54,499 nucleotides of DNA from Candidatus Nanopelagicales bacterium (GTDB lineage: Bacteria > Actinomycetota > Actinomycetes > S36-B12), in contig JABAYF010000030.1 in assembly GCA_018609125.1 (NCBI GenBank), positions 3,759 through 58,257 of the forward strand. The letters are read 5' to 3'. Numbering within the stretch: position 1 is the first letter of the stretch; every line of letters begins with the position of its first letter. The position numbers were made by a program, and so were the translations under genes. Below the pieces are notes generated by a model. The model had not been told where the DNA came from, made no database searches, and worked only from the letters and a program-made list of their open reading frames with translations. Shown here one piece after another: positions 22,705-30,312 of the stretch.

Positions 22705-23634
22705 ATGGCAGTAGATGTGCAATCCATCAGTAAGTCCTTTGGTTCCTTACGTGCCGTTGAAGACTTGAGTTTCACCGTGCCCAATGGCGTCGTCACCGGA
22801 TTCCTCGGGCCCAACGGGGCGGGCAAGTCCACCGCGATGCGCCTCATGCTCGGTCTCGATCACGGCGAGGGACGCACCCTCTTCGATGACCGACCCCTCA
22901 CCGACCACCCTCACTGCAGCTCCGTTGTCGGGACCCATCTTGATGCTCGGCCTTTCCTACCCGGTCGGACGGCGCGCGACCACCTGCGCATGATCGCTTC
23001 GGATCGTCAACTACCTAAGTCCAGAATTGATGAGGTCCTCGAGTTGGTGGGGCTCACCGAAGTTGCGGGCAAACGTCCCAAGGGTTTCTCGCTGGGCATG
23101 GCCCAACGCCTCGGTCTGGCCGGCGCCGTGTTGGCCGACCCCAGCACGCTCATGCTGGACGAGCCTGCCAACGGCTTGGATCCGCAATCCATCCAGTGGT
23201 TGCGTCAATTCCTCAAGCACTATGCGAGCCAGGGAAAGGCGGTGCTGGTCTCCAGTCATCTCCTCAGTGAAATGCAGATGATGGCCGATCAAATCATCGT
23301 CATCGCCAAGGGAAAACTCATTGCTGCCGGTACGGTTGATGACCTCCTCGCCCAGCGCAGCGACGTTCTCGTGCGCTGCTCCGATCCCCGCGCGCTGCAG
23401 CAAAAACTTACTGATGTGTCATCGCAACTGGAAGGTGACGACGGCCTTTCGGTAACGGGCGCCTCCACCGACCAGATCGGCCAGGCTGCCTATGATGCAG
23501 GCCTCGTCGTGCGCGAACTCGCCGTACGCCGGGCAAGCCTTGAAGACACGTTCTTCGCCCTCACCGGCGACGAACAGCAGTTTGCCTTTCAGCCCGTCCA
23601 AGACTCTGCCTCGACGCAGGGGGGTGCCCAGTGA
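22705..23634 (+). CDS. ABC transporter ATP-binding protein
   Basis: 309 residues. Walker A GPNGAGKST (about 37), signature FSLGMAQRLGLAG, Walker B TLMLDEPANGLDP and the switch histidine in VLVSSHLLSEM are all intact. The C-terminal 100 residues (VRCSDPRALQQKL...) form the accessory domain of DrrA/NatA-type exporters. It pairs with the permease that starts within its stop codon (GTGA overlap). Such two-gene exporters carry drugs, peptides or sodium; substrate unknown. Confidence 0.93.
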   Translation: MAVDVQSISKSFGSLRAVEDLSFTVPNGVVTGFLGPNGAGKSTAMRLMLGLDHGEGRTLFDDRPLTDHPHCSSVVGTHLDARPFLPGRTARDHLRMIASDRQLPKSRIDEVLELVGLTEVAGKRPKGFSLGMAQRLGLAGAVLADPSTLMLDEPANGLDPQSIQWLRQFLKHYASQGKAVLVSSHLLSEMQMMADQIIVIAKGKLIAAGTVDDLLAQRSDVLVRCSDPRALQQKLTDVSSQLEGDDGLSVTGASTDQIGQAAYDAGLVVRELAVRRASLEDTFFALTGDEQQFAFQPVQDSASTQGGAQ

Positions 23635-24401
23635 GTGCGGTGCTTCGCTATGAATGGCTGCGCGTCACCACTGTCCGCTCTACCTGGGTTCTTATCGGGT
23701 TAGGTATTGCGCTGCCCGCTGTCCTGGCTTTCTTTCTCGCCTGGGCCGGCGCATCATTTGTGAACAGTGGTCGAACCGACGGCGGACCGCCCGATGGCAA
23801 TGTTTTTTCACCCCTTGGCCTCAACTCCGCCACAGTGTTACTGATGGCATCCCTGCTGGTAACTGTGGGGGCGGTGTCGTTTGGACAGGAATATCGCCAC
23901 GGGCTCATTCGAATTACCCTGGCACTGTTTCCCAAACGTAGCACCGTTTTTTGGGGCAAGGTCATCATGGTCACCGCGGTTGTGGCAGCCACTTCAGTCG
24001 CGGCCATCGCTGCCGTTGCCCTCGGTGATCGTCTCGGCCTACTCGTGGGCGATGCCAGTTTCGATTTCGATACCAGCACCGCTGTTCGATTGATCGGGCA
24101 AACCGTGCTGGTCATCACGCTTTTCGCACTATTCGCTTTCGCTATCACTGCGCTTTCTCGCAATCAGCCACTGGGAATTTTGGTGCCGATTGTGGGTGCG
24201 GCCGTGGTTGAGCCCATCATTTTGGCCATTGCAGGGATTCAGAATTGGACCTGGATTGATTGGGTGCTGCCCTTTTCCGGTGCCCTGGAAGCGATTGAAT
24301 CCACCGGTGCTGAGTCCTGGGGTCACCTAGCAGTCTTTACGGTGTGGGTGCTAGCCCTACTCATTCCGTCCTGGATCCTTTTCGTGCGCCGCGACGCCTG
24401 A
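23631..24401 (+). CDS. ABC-2-type transporter permease
   Basis: 256 residues with six hydrophobic segments: an N-terminal one after VRSTWVLIG, then VLLMASLLVTVGAVSFGQEYRHGLI, in which the E-x-R/H-x-G-L/T loop typical of ABC-2 permeases follows the membrane helix. Starts at GTG 23631 inside the ATPase gene's end and is therefore translated with it. It forms the membrane half of the exporter. Confidence 0.88.
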   Translation: MSAVLRYEWLRVTTVRSTWVLIGLGIALPAVLAFFLAWAGASFVNSGRTDGGPPDGNVFSPLGLNSATVLLMASLLVTVGAVSFGQEYRHGLIRITLALFPKRSTVFWGKVIMVTAVVAATSVAAIAAVALGDRLGLLVGDASFDFDTSTAVRLIGQTVLVITLFALFAFAITALSRNQPLGILVPIVGAAVVEPIILAIAGIQNWTWIDWVLPFSGALEAIESTGAESWGHLAVFTVWVLALLIPSWILFVRRDA

Positions 24402-24408
24402 GCGCATC

Positions 24409-24831
24409 GTGCCCACCCGCGCGCGGGTCGCACTCATCGCGGCCATCGGTATTGGTGGCGGCCTCGGTGCCGCTATCCGCTGGCTGGCTCAAGGTGCGCC
24501 AGCGGTATCGGCAAGTGGGAACCCGTGGGGCACGTTCACGATCAACGTCATCGGCTGCCTGCTCATTGGCGGCCTCAGCGCCTGGCTGAGCGCTCGGTCA
24601 TGGCCGGGGAATCGCGCCGATTATGCGCGCGCTCTCGTGGGTGTGGGTTTTCTGGGCGGTTTCACTACTTTTTCGGCCTACGCCGGCGAAACTATCGACC
24701 TCCTCGCCACCGGTTCCACCACGATGGCACTGGCCTACCTGCTGGGAACTGTCGTGTCCTGCCTGCTGGCTGTCCTGGTAGGCAGTGAATCCGTGCGGCG
24801 GTTGATGGGCGCTCGGGTGAATCAAGCATGA
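24409..24831 (+). CDS. crcB: Fluoride channel subunit Fluc/CrcB (first copy)
   Basis: 140 residues, four membrane helices. GGGLGAAIRW, WGTFTINVIGCLLIGGL (Asn of the pore and the glycine-rich helix) and GFLGGFTTFSAYAGET (the Phe-box and Thr/Ser track) are Fluc hallmarks. It exports toxic fluoride. GTG start lies 7 nt after the permease stop, so the gene is read from the ABC operon. No fluoride riboswitch is evident before it. Confidence 0.9.
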   Translation: MPTRARVALIAAIGIGGGLGAAIRWLAQGAPAVSASGNPWGTFTINVIGCLLIGGLSAWLSARSWPGNRADYARALVGVGFLGGFTTFSAYAGETIDLLATGSTTMALAYLLGTVVSCLLAVLVGSESVRRLMGARVNQA

Positions 24832-25223
24832 CCGCGTTCACCTGGACGTCGTTGGCGCTCGTTGTGCTGGGCGGCGCGATAGGAGCAGTGGCGAGATGGG
24901 GTTTTGTCGAACTGTCGAAGGTGTTGCTAGGCAGACACAATGTGATGGTGAGTGCTTCCATCGGCATTGCCGCTGCCAACGTACTTGCCTCGTTCGTTCT
25001 CGGTGTCGTGGTGGCGGGCATGAATGGTGACTGGGCACTGTTTCTTGCGGTGGGGGTCACCGGCTCGCTGAGTACCTATTCCAGTTTTGCTATCGACACG
25101 ATTGACCTGGCTCGGGCCGGGCGAAGCTGGACGGCCCTGTTCGCCGTTGCTGTGTCCCTTACTGCGGGTCTGTTGGCGTTGGCGCTCGGCCAGGCTGTGG
25201 GTGGCGGGATAGCGGGAGGGTGA
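24828..25223 (+). CDS. crcB: Fluoride channel subunit Fluc/CrcB (second copy)
   Basis: 131 residues with GGAIGAVARWGF, ANVLASFVLG and GVTGSLSTYSSFAIDTI, matching the first copy but with changed residues in the N-box helix. The ATGA overlap with copy one and paired genes are typical of heterodimeric Fluc channels, in which the two subunits are antiparallel. The last 65 bp overlap the cycloligase gene tail to tail. Confidence 0.88.
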   Translation: MTAFTWTSLALVVLGGAIGAVARWGFVELSKVLLGRHNVMVSASIGIAAANVLASFVLGVVVAGMNGDWALFLAVGVTGSLSTYSSFAIDTIDLARAGRSWTALFAVAVSLTAGLLALALGQAVGGGIAGG

Positions 25224-25791
25224 GGACGAGATCAAGGGTTTCGTCGTGCGGCTCGGTGTACCAATCGGTTTCGGCTGTGAGTTCGTGGTCAAAGACCAGC
25301 CCGATACGCCAGGGCCCACCCTGCGCGTGCGGCGCAACCGTGGCCAGGGCACGGTCGTAGTAGCCACCTCCCTGCCCGAGCCTGTCCCCAGCAGCGCTTA
25401 CTCGTAGTGCCGGCACCACGATCACCGAGCAGCCATCGAGGCCCACATCTTGACCGAGCGGCGCCCACAGGCCGCGCTCGTCTGGTTCCCAAGCCGAAGT
25501 TTCGTCTACTTCCACCCACTGCAGCGCCCGTTGATGGGATGGCACCCGCGGCACCACAACCCGCACGGGCAGGGCCACAAGGGTGGAGATGATCTCGTGG
25601 GTGGGTGGTTCGCGTGTGCTACTCACATACATCGCGATGGTCGACTTCGATGTCGGCGTATCCAGACGCTTCATGAGTTCGGTGAAAACAGTGCGCTGGG
25701 ATGGGTCCATCAATGCGTCCGGGCGACCGCTTCGCTGAGCTTCTCGACGCTGTTGGCGAGCGAAACGACGAGCGTCTTCCTTGGACCACAT
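25159..25791 (-). CDS. 5-formyltetrahydrofolate cyclo-ligase
   Basis: 210 residues from ATG 25791, preceded at 7 nt by AAGGGG; GTG 25827 is an alternative 12 codons upstream. LGQGGGYYDRAL is the family signature for ATP and folate binding, and GLVFDHELT.. with the final PHDETLDLVL belongs to the C-terminal half. It converts 5-formyl-THF to 5,10-methenyl-THF. It is divergent from galU, the standard actinobacterial arrangement. Confidence 0.9.
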   Translation of the reverse strand: MWSKEDARRFARQQRREAQRSGRPDALMDPSQRTVFTELMKRLDTPTSKSTIAMYVSSTREPPTHEIISTLVALPVRVVVPRVPSHQRALQWVEVDETSAWEPDERGLWAPLGQDVGLDGCSVIVVPALRVSAAGDRLGQGGGYYDRALATVAPHAQGGPWRIGLVFDHELTAETDWYTEPHDETLDLVLTLPLSRHPQPGRAPTPTDPQ

Positions 25792-25837
25792 GATGCGTCC
25801 CCTTCCCGGCCTGCGCCCATCCGTCACGTGTTCCCTC

Positions 25838-25849
25838 TAGGGTGAGGTC
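25838..25849 (+). promoter_or_regulatory. Leaderless-type promoter of galU
   Basis: TAGGGT (25838-25843) lies 6 nt before ATG 25850. This is the likely promoter for the whole galU-moeA-moaC-rimJ set. Confidence 0.75.
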
Positions 25850-26743
25850 ATGCGCGTGACCAAGGCGGTAGTGCCCGTAGCCGGACTTGGGACGCGGTTT
25901 TTGCCTGCCACCAAGGCTATCGCCAAAGAAATGCTGCCCGTCGTTGATAAGCCGGCCATTCAATATGTGGTGGAGGAAGCCACCGCCGCGGGTCTGGACG
26001 ATCTCCTCTTCGTAACCGGGCGTAATAAGTCTGCCCTGGAGGACCATTTCGATCGCACGGTCGAGCTGGAGGAGTCACTGCGGTCAAAAGGCGACACCGA
26101 ACGCCTTGCCCTGGTTGAGGCATCGGTGGACCTGGCTCGAATTCACTACATTCGCCAGGGTGCACCGCTGGGACTTGGGCACGCGGTGTTGATGGGCAGA
26201 GACCACGTGGGCGATGAGCCGTTCGCGGTTCTGCTCGGTGATGACCTGATTGATCCGCGCGATCCGGTGCTGGCTCAGATGTTGGATCTCCAGCAACGCC
26301 ATGGTGGCTCGGTGATCTGCCTCATGGAGGTGCCCGCCGATCAAATTTCGCTTTACGGGTGCGCGGCGGTGCAGCCACAGGGTGATCACGTGATCGTCAC
26401 CGATTTGATCGAAAAACCCGATCTCGCGCTAGCCCCCAGCAATCTCGCCGTCATTGGTCGCTACGTGCTTGATCCGGCCGTATTCAACGTATTGGAAAAT
26501 ATGCCGCCCGGACGCGGTGGTGAGATTCAATTGACCGATGCGCTCGTGCAATTGGCAGCCATGTCGGCCGTAGATGGTGGTGGAGTGCGCGGGGTCGTCT
26601 TCAACGGGCGCAGATACGACACCGGCGACCGCCTGTCGTATCTGCAAGCGGTGATTCAACTCGCACTCGAACGCGACGACCTCGGCCCACCTTTGCATGC
26701 GTGGCTGGTGGACCACCTTGAGGAAATGAAGGGTGACCGCTGA
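25850..26743 (+). CDS. galU: UTP-glucose-1-phosphate uridylyltransferase
   Basis: 297 residues. The nucleotidyltransferase motif VAGLGTRFLPATKAIAKEMLPVVDKP at the N-terminus, IQYVVEEA, and a LLGDDLID metal-binding region (about 127) are those of bacterial GalU. It makes UDP-glucose for cell-wall polysaccharides and glycogen or trehalose pathways. Its stop TGA overlaps the next ATG by one base. Confidence 0.96.
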   Translation: MRVTKAVVPVAGLGTRFLPATKAIAKEMLPVVDKPAIQYVVEEATAAGLDDLLFVTGRNKSALEDHFDRTVELEESLRSKGDTERLALVEASVDLARIHYIRQGAPLGLGHAVLMGRDHVGDEPFAVLLGDDLIDPRDPVLAQMLDLQQRHGGSVICLMEVPADQISLYGCAAVQPQGDHVIVTDLIEKPDLALAPSNLAVIGRYVLDPAVFNVLENMPPGRGGEIQLTDALVQLAAMSAVDGGGVRGVVFNGRRYDTGDRLSYLQAVIQLALERDDLGPPLHAWLVDHLEEMKGDR

Positions 26744-27978
26744 TGAACCTGCGTCCAGTCGATGAGCAACGCGCCGTTTGTTTGAACAATATTCACCCGC
26801 TGGAGCGGTTAGAGCTTCCGTTGCTTGATGCCCAAGGCTGCGTGCTAGCCGAGGATGTTTCGGCGCTGTGGCCGCTGCCCTCATTCGATAATAGTTCAAT
26901 GGATGGCTACGCCGTGGTGGCCGCTGACGTTGCATCCGCATCGGTGGACAACCCGGTGACCTTAACGGTGATTGATGACGTGCCCGCGGGCTATCGAGCC
27001 ACCGAGCGGGTCACAATGGGCACCGCAATCCGCATCATGACCGGGGCCCCACTGCCCGATGGCGCTGATGCGATTGTGCCGGTGGAGTCCACCGATGCCG
27101 GCATTGACAACGTGACGATCTGGCAGGGCAGCGTGGCCGGTCGCTTTATCCGCCGAGCGGGTGAAGATGTGCATACCGGCGAGGTGGTTCTTTCGGCCGG
27201 ACAACTCATGGGTGCAAGTCAGATAGCCATTCTCGCCGCGGCAGGACACGGCAGCGCCCCGGTTCATCCTCGACCGCGCGTCGTGGTGATCTCCACCGGA
27301 AACGAACTTGTTGAACCAGGGACACCGTTAAAGCATGGACTCATCGCTGATTCGAATTCGATGATGCTGGTGGCAGCGGCCAGAGCCAGCGGGGCGGAGG
27401 CATTTCGTGCCGGACCGGTCCCCGATGATGAACAGCGCCTGATGGACACACTCGACGACCAACTGGTGCGCGCAGACCTGCTGGTGACATCAGGTGGGGT
27501 CAGCATGGGTGCTTACGACACGGTGAAGGCGGTCCTGTCGCGCCTGGGCACCGTGGAGTTTGTCAAAGTGGCGATGCAGCCGGGGATGCCACAGGGGTAT
27601 GGAACCCTCGGTGAACAAGGAATCCCCATTGTCACGCTGCCCGGAAACCCGGTGAGTTCCTATGTGTCCTTCGAGGTGTTCGTGCGTCCGATGATTCGTC
27701 GCATGATGGGATACGCCGACACGGAACGTCCTCGTGTTGATGCCGTGTGTACCGAAGCGATGACCTCACCTGAGGGCAAGACTCAATTTGCGCGCGTGTG
27801 GCTCGACTACGGCGAGAGCGGGTGGACGGTGACACCGGTGGGTGCGCAGGGGTCACATATTTTGGGTGGACTAGCTCGAGCAAATGCTCTGGCCGTCATT
27901 GCGCCTCACATCACCCACGTTTCCCCGGGCGATGTCCTGCCGGTGATGGATCTACGTAATCGAATTGGTGCGTCATGA
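26743..27978 (+). CDS. moeA: MoeA-like molybdotransferase / Glp (gephyrin-like protein)
   Basis: 411 residues in the MoeA layout: N-terminal LPSFDNSSMDGYAV, a lid domain, then the MogA-like domain (VVVISTGNELVEPG, TSGGVSMGAYD, LPGNPVSSYVSFEVFV) and a C-terminal beta domain. Known MoeA inserts molybdate into adenylated molybdopterin. In Corynebacterium the gene in this genomic position, Glp, also binds FtsZ and the membrane receptor GlpR, and the GlpR/SepX homologue is here too. Whether this copy serves cofactor synthesis, division or both cannot be decided from sequence. Confidence 0.92.
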   Translation: MNLRPVDEQRAVCLNNIHPLERLELPLLDAQGCVLAEDVSALWPLPSFDNSSMDGYAVVAADVASASVDNPVTLTVIDDVPAGYRATERVTMGTAIRIMTGAPLPDGADAIVPVESTDAGIDNVTIWQGSVAGRFIRRAGEDVHTGEVVLSAGQLMGASQIAILAAAGHGSAPVHPRPRVVVISTGNELVEPGTPLKHGLIADSNSMMLVAAARASGAEAFRAGPVPDDEQRLMDTLDDQLVRADLLVTSGGVSMGAYDTVKAVLSRLGTVEFVKVAMQPGMPQGYGTLGEQGIPIVTLPGNPVSSYVSFEVFVRPMIRRMMGYADTERPRVDAVCTEAMTSPEGKTQFARVWLDYGESGWTVTPVGAQGSHILGGLARANALAVIAPHITHVSPGDVLPVMDLRNRIGAS

Positions 27979-28484
27979 CCGATGCCCACGGCACTCCCAA
28001 GTCGGGTGCGTCATTTACTCATCTGGATGCCACCGGTGCAGCGCACATGGTGGATGTCACGAGCAAAGACATCACCGTTCGAACAGCGACGGCCACCGGC
28101 GTCGTGCGAGTGAGTAGCGAGGTCATCGCGCTGTTGCGCTCGGGGGAGATTCCTAAGGGTGATGCACTCAGCGTTGCCCGAATCGCCGGTATCGCAGCGG
28201 CTAAAAAGACCGCCGATCTCATTCCGCTATGCCACCCCCTAGCCATCCATGGCGTGACCGTTGATCTTGAGGTGGGTGATGACCGCGTGTCCATCCGCGC
28301 CACGGTGCGCACGGCGGATCGCACCGGTGTCGAGATGGAGGCGCTCACCAGCGTGAGCGTTGCTGCATTGGCATTCATCGACATGGTGAAGGCGGTGGAC
28401 CCGGCGGCGGTAATTGATGGTGTGATGCTCATTGAAAAAACTGGCGGTCGACGCGGCCACTGGCAGCGTGAGCCGTCCACGTGA
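27975..28484 (+). CDS. moaC: Cyclic pyranopterin monophosphate synthase
   Basis: 169 residues with the MoaC landmarks FTHLDATGAAHMVDV, KKTADLIPLCHPLAI (catalytic Lys and His) and GVEMEALTSVSVAALAFIDMVKAVDP. It forms cPMP in molybdenum cofactor synthesis. ATGA overlap with moeA and GTGA overlap with rimJ, so the three are translated together. Its presence favours a genuine cofactor pathway. Confidence 0.94.
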   Translation: MTDAHGTPKSGASFTHLDATGAAHMVDVTSKDITVRTATATGVVRVSSEVIALLRSGEIPKGDALSVARIAGIAAAKKTADLIPLCHPLAIHGVTVDLEVGDDRVSIRATVRTADRTGVEMEALTSVSVAALAFIDMVKAVDPAAVIDGVMLIEKTGGRRGHWQREPST

Positions 28485-29086
28485 ATCGCCCCTGGCCGGT
28501 GACCTTGCGCGAGGGGCCGATCAGCCTTCGTCCTATTCGGCTTCGCGATGCCGCGGCGTGGAGATCGGTGCGCCAACGAAACCAGGAGTGGTTGCGTCCC
28601 TGGGAAGCCACGCTACCTCTGGGCGAGTACGACGCCCCGTCCAGCTTTGCCGGCATGGTGCGGCGATTACGGGCCGAGGCACGAGAGGGCCGGTCGTTAC
28701 CGTGGGTGGTGATCAGCGATGATCGCCTGGTTGGCCAGGTCACCGTAGGCGGTATCGCGCGTGGATCGCTGCTCAGCGCGTACATCGGCTACTGGGTTGA
28801 TGGCGCCGTCGCCGGCCGAGGAATTATTCCCACCGCCGTGGCCATGGCCACCGACCACTGTTTCGAGGGTCTTGGTTTGCATCGGGTGGAGATCAATATC
28901 CGTCCGGAGAACACCGCATCCTTGCGCGTGGTTGAAAAGCTGGGTTTTCGACCGGAAGGTCGGCGAGAAAGATATTTACACATTGATGGTGACTGGCGTG
29001 ATCACCTGACTTTTTCCCTGGTTCGAGGCGAGGTTCCCGGCGGTGTGCTGGCCCGCTGGCGCGACACGAAGCAGGTCAGCCCATGA
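28481..29086 (+). CDS. rimJ: GNAT N-acetyltransferase, RimJ-type
   Basis: 201 residues with the RimJ/RimL pattern: N-terminal ISLRPIRLRDAAAW, YWVDGAVAGRGIIPTAVAMA (acetyl-CoA loop), NIRPENTASLRVVEKLGFRPEGRRERYLHIDG, the classic RimJ end. It acetylates the N-terminus of ribosomal protein S5 or another protein in the known family. It is the last gene of the galU transcript, and lies 41 nt before sepX. Confidence 0.92.
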   Translation: MNRPWPVTLREGPISLRPIRLRDAAAWRSVRQRNQEWLRPWEATLPLGEYDAPSSFAGMVRRLRAEAREGRSLPWVVISDDRLVGQVTVGGIARGSLLSAYIGYWVDGAVAGRGIIPTAVAMATDHCFEGLGLHRVEINIRPENTASLRVVEKLGFRPEGRRERYLHIDGDWRDHLTFSLVRGEVPGGVLARWRDTKQVSP

Positions 29087-29115
29087 AGATCCACGATCGG
29101 AGTGAGCCCACCGCA

Positions 29116-29127
29116 TAGCGTGCATAT
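29116..29127 (+). promoter_or_regulatory. Leaderless-type promoter of the sepX/glpR homologue
   Basis: TAGCGT (29116-29121) lies 6 nt before ATG 29128. Confidence 0.7.
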
Positions 29128-29649
29128 ATGACGGGCCTGATCTACGTTGCAATCGTAGGTTTGTGGGCTGCCGTTTTGATCCCGATGTGGCTGAGCCGCC
29201 ACGACGCAGATGAAGCACATCGCCGCCAACGACATGAGCAAGCCCTCGGTGTCCTGTCCCGGTTCAAAACTAAAGACACCGGTTCGGTCACGGCCGCACA
29301 GCGCTCCGTGCGGCGTCGCCGCGTCATCGGCGTCACCCTCGTTGCTCTTGCCGCTGCCGGAGCAACCGCTTGGGCGCTTGGACTGGCGGCCCCCTGGGTC
29401 ATGGTCACCCCGCTCGTGTTGCTCGCCGGCTTCATCAGCCTTGCCGTAGCCATGGGAGCCACTCGCTCACGCCAACTCGCAGCGCGTAAACACACCGCGA
29501 CGCGTCAACTGGCGGCCGAACAACCCGCGCAGGTGCAACGGCAAATCACTGCCCCGCGCCGCCGTTCCACTCAGCGATCAACGCAGCGTTCGACACAGCG
29601 TTCAACGACCGCTGCCCGCCTTGAGGATCGGTTCGACCAAACGGGCTGA
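29128..29649 (+). CDS. sepX: Divisome membrane protein, SepX/GlpR homologue
   Basis: 173 residues. The first helix MTGLIYVAIVGLWAAVLIP followed by MWLSRHDADEA is the conserved start of Streptomyces SepX and related actinobacterial proteins. Two further helices (IGVTLVALAAAGATAWALGL and VMVTPLVLLAGFISLAVAMG) follow after a basic linker, and the C-terminus is Arg/Gln/Ser/Thr-rich with four-residue STQR repeats. Known homologues recruit or stabilise FtsZ and, in Corynebacterium, GlpR binds Glp. Its place directly behind the moeA/rimJ cluster matches that of Rv0996 after Rv0993-Rv0995. Confidence 0.82.
   Translation: MTGLIYVAIVGLWAAVLIPMWLSRHDADEAHRRQRHEQALGVLSRFKTKDTGSVTAAQRSVRRRRVIGVTLVALAAAGATAWALGLAAPWVMVTPLVLLAGFISLAVAMGATRSRQLAARKHTATRQLAAEQPAQVQRQITAPRRRSTQRSTQRSTQRSTTAARLEDRFDQTG
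29566..29610. repeat. 12-bp tandem repeats encoding STQR units of SepX
   Basis: Four imperfect copies of tcaacgcagcgt encode Ser-Thr-Gln-Arg in the disordered cytoplasmic tail. Copy number may vary by slippage. Confidence 0.8.
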
Positions 29650-29684
29650 TGGGGGCATGGCCAGCATCAAGGGCCCGCGGTTGC

Positions 29685-29690
29685 TAACCT
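29685..29690 (+). promoter_or_regulatory. Possible -10 element for tRNA-Ala
   Basis: TAACCT lies 28 nt before the tRNA 5' end, within range for a short 5' leader. A hairpin-forming segment (CGAGGT...ACCTCG) lies between it and the tRNA. Confidence 0.4.
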
Positions 29691-29718
29691 GGCAGCCCCC
29701 GAGGTAACCAACCTCGTC

Positions 29719-29792
29719 GGGGCTGTAGCGCAGTCCGGTAGCGCACCTCGTTCGCATCGAGGGGGTCAGGGGTTCGAATCCCCTCAGCTCCA
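29719..29792 (+). tRNA. tRNA-Ala (anticodon CGC)
   Basis: 74 nt cloverleaf: acceptor GGGGCTG with CAGCTCC gives the G3:U70 pair that specifies alanine, anticodon stem CCTCG/CGAGG encloses TTCGCAT with anticodon CGC, T-arm AGGGG/CCCCT around TTCGAAT. The discriminator is A and CCA is not encoded. The next gene's ATG starts one base after the discriminator. Confidence 0.95.
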
Positions 29793-29793
29793 C

Positions 29794-30312
29794 ATGGCGA
29801 TATCACAGCAATCACGTCCTGTTCGTGGCACGCGTGCGACCGTGCTGGCCGCGTCGATCACCCTGGCTGCCGGTGGCTTATGGGCCGCGGGCCTGTTAGG
29901 TGCCGCCCCGGCTAACGCCGCGCCCAAGCCCATCGTGGGTTGCGGCTGGATCCAAGACGGTGACGACAACAGGGACAACACCACCCGGTGTACGAGACCG
30001 GGTAACTCCTACGCCGTGGTGGTGGAGAAGGATTGCTGGAAATTTCGACCACCGGCGAACACCACGGTGATGGTCAAGGTGGGTAAGCGTTGGAAGAAGT
30101 CCGATGCCGTGCTGCTCGTCCGGGAGGGCGCGAGCTATTGCAACGACGAGTACCCCTTCATGACCAGGGTCAAACTGCCCACCGATGGACTTAAGCCCTA
30201 TGAGACACGTCGCTTCCGGCTTGTCCAGCCAGCCGTTGGGAATCGAGAAAAGTCGGTGCTGCCCATGTTCGTGTGTCTGCAGCGCGACGGGCGCGATAAG
30301 GAATGCGCCTAA
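29794..30312 (+). CDS. Secreted protein of unknown function, abutting tRNA-Ala
   Basis: 172 residues with a signal peptide (basic N-terminus, hydrophobic ATVLAASITLAAGGLWAAGLLG, cleavage after ANA) and six cysteines (GCGW, TRCT, DCWK, SYCND, FVCLQ, KECA) that would form disulphides outside the cell. No known family was recognised. ATG 29794 lies two bases after the tRNA discriminator with no room for a Shine-Dalgarno site, so translation probably depends on tRNA processing giving a near-leaderless mRNA, or on a downstream GTG. The stop overlaps the opposing pmt stop by 3 nt. Confidence 0.7.
   Translation: MAISQQSRPVRGTRATVLAASITLAAGGLWAAGLLGAAPANAAPKPIVGCGWIQDGDDNRDNTTRCTRPGNSYAVVVEKDCWKFRPPANTTVMVKVGKRWKKSDAVLLVREGASYCNDEYPFMTRVKLPTDGLKPYETRRFRLVQPAVGNREKSVLPMFVCLQRDGRDKECA

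Noticed and set aside
24402-24408. Fluoride (crcB) riboswitch before the Fluc genes
   Set aside because: Only 7 nt separate the permease stop from the crcB start, and no aptamer-like pseudoknot was seen before the operon.
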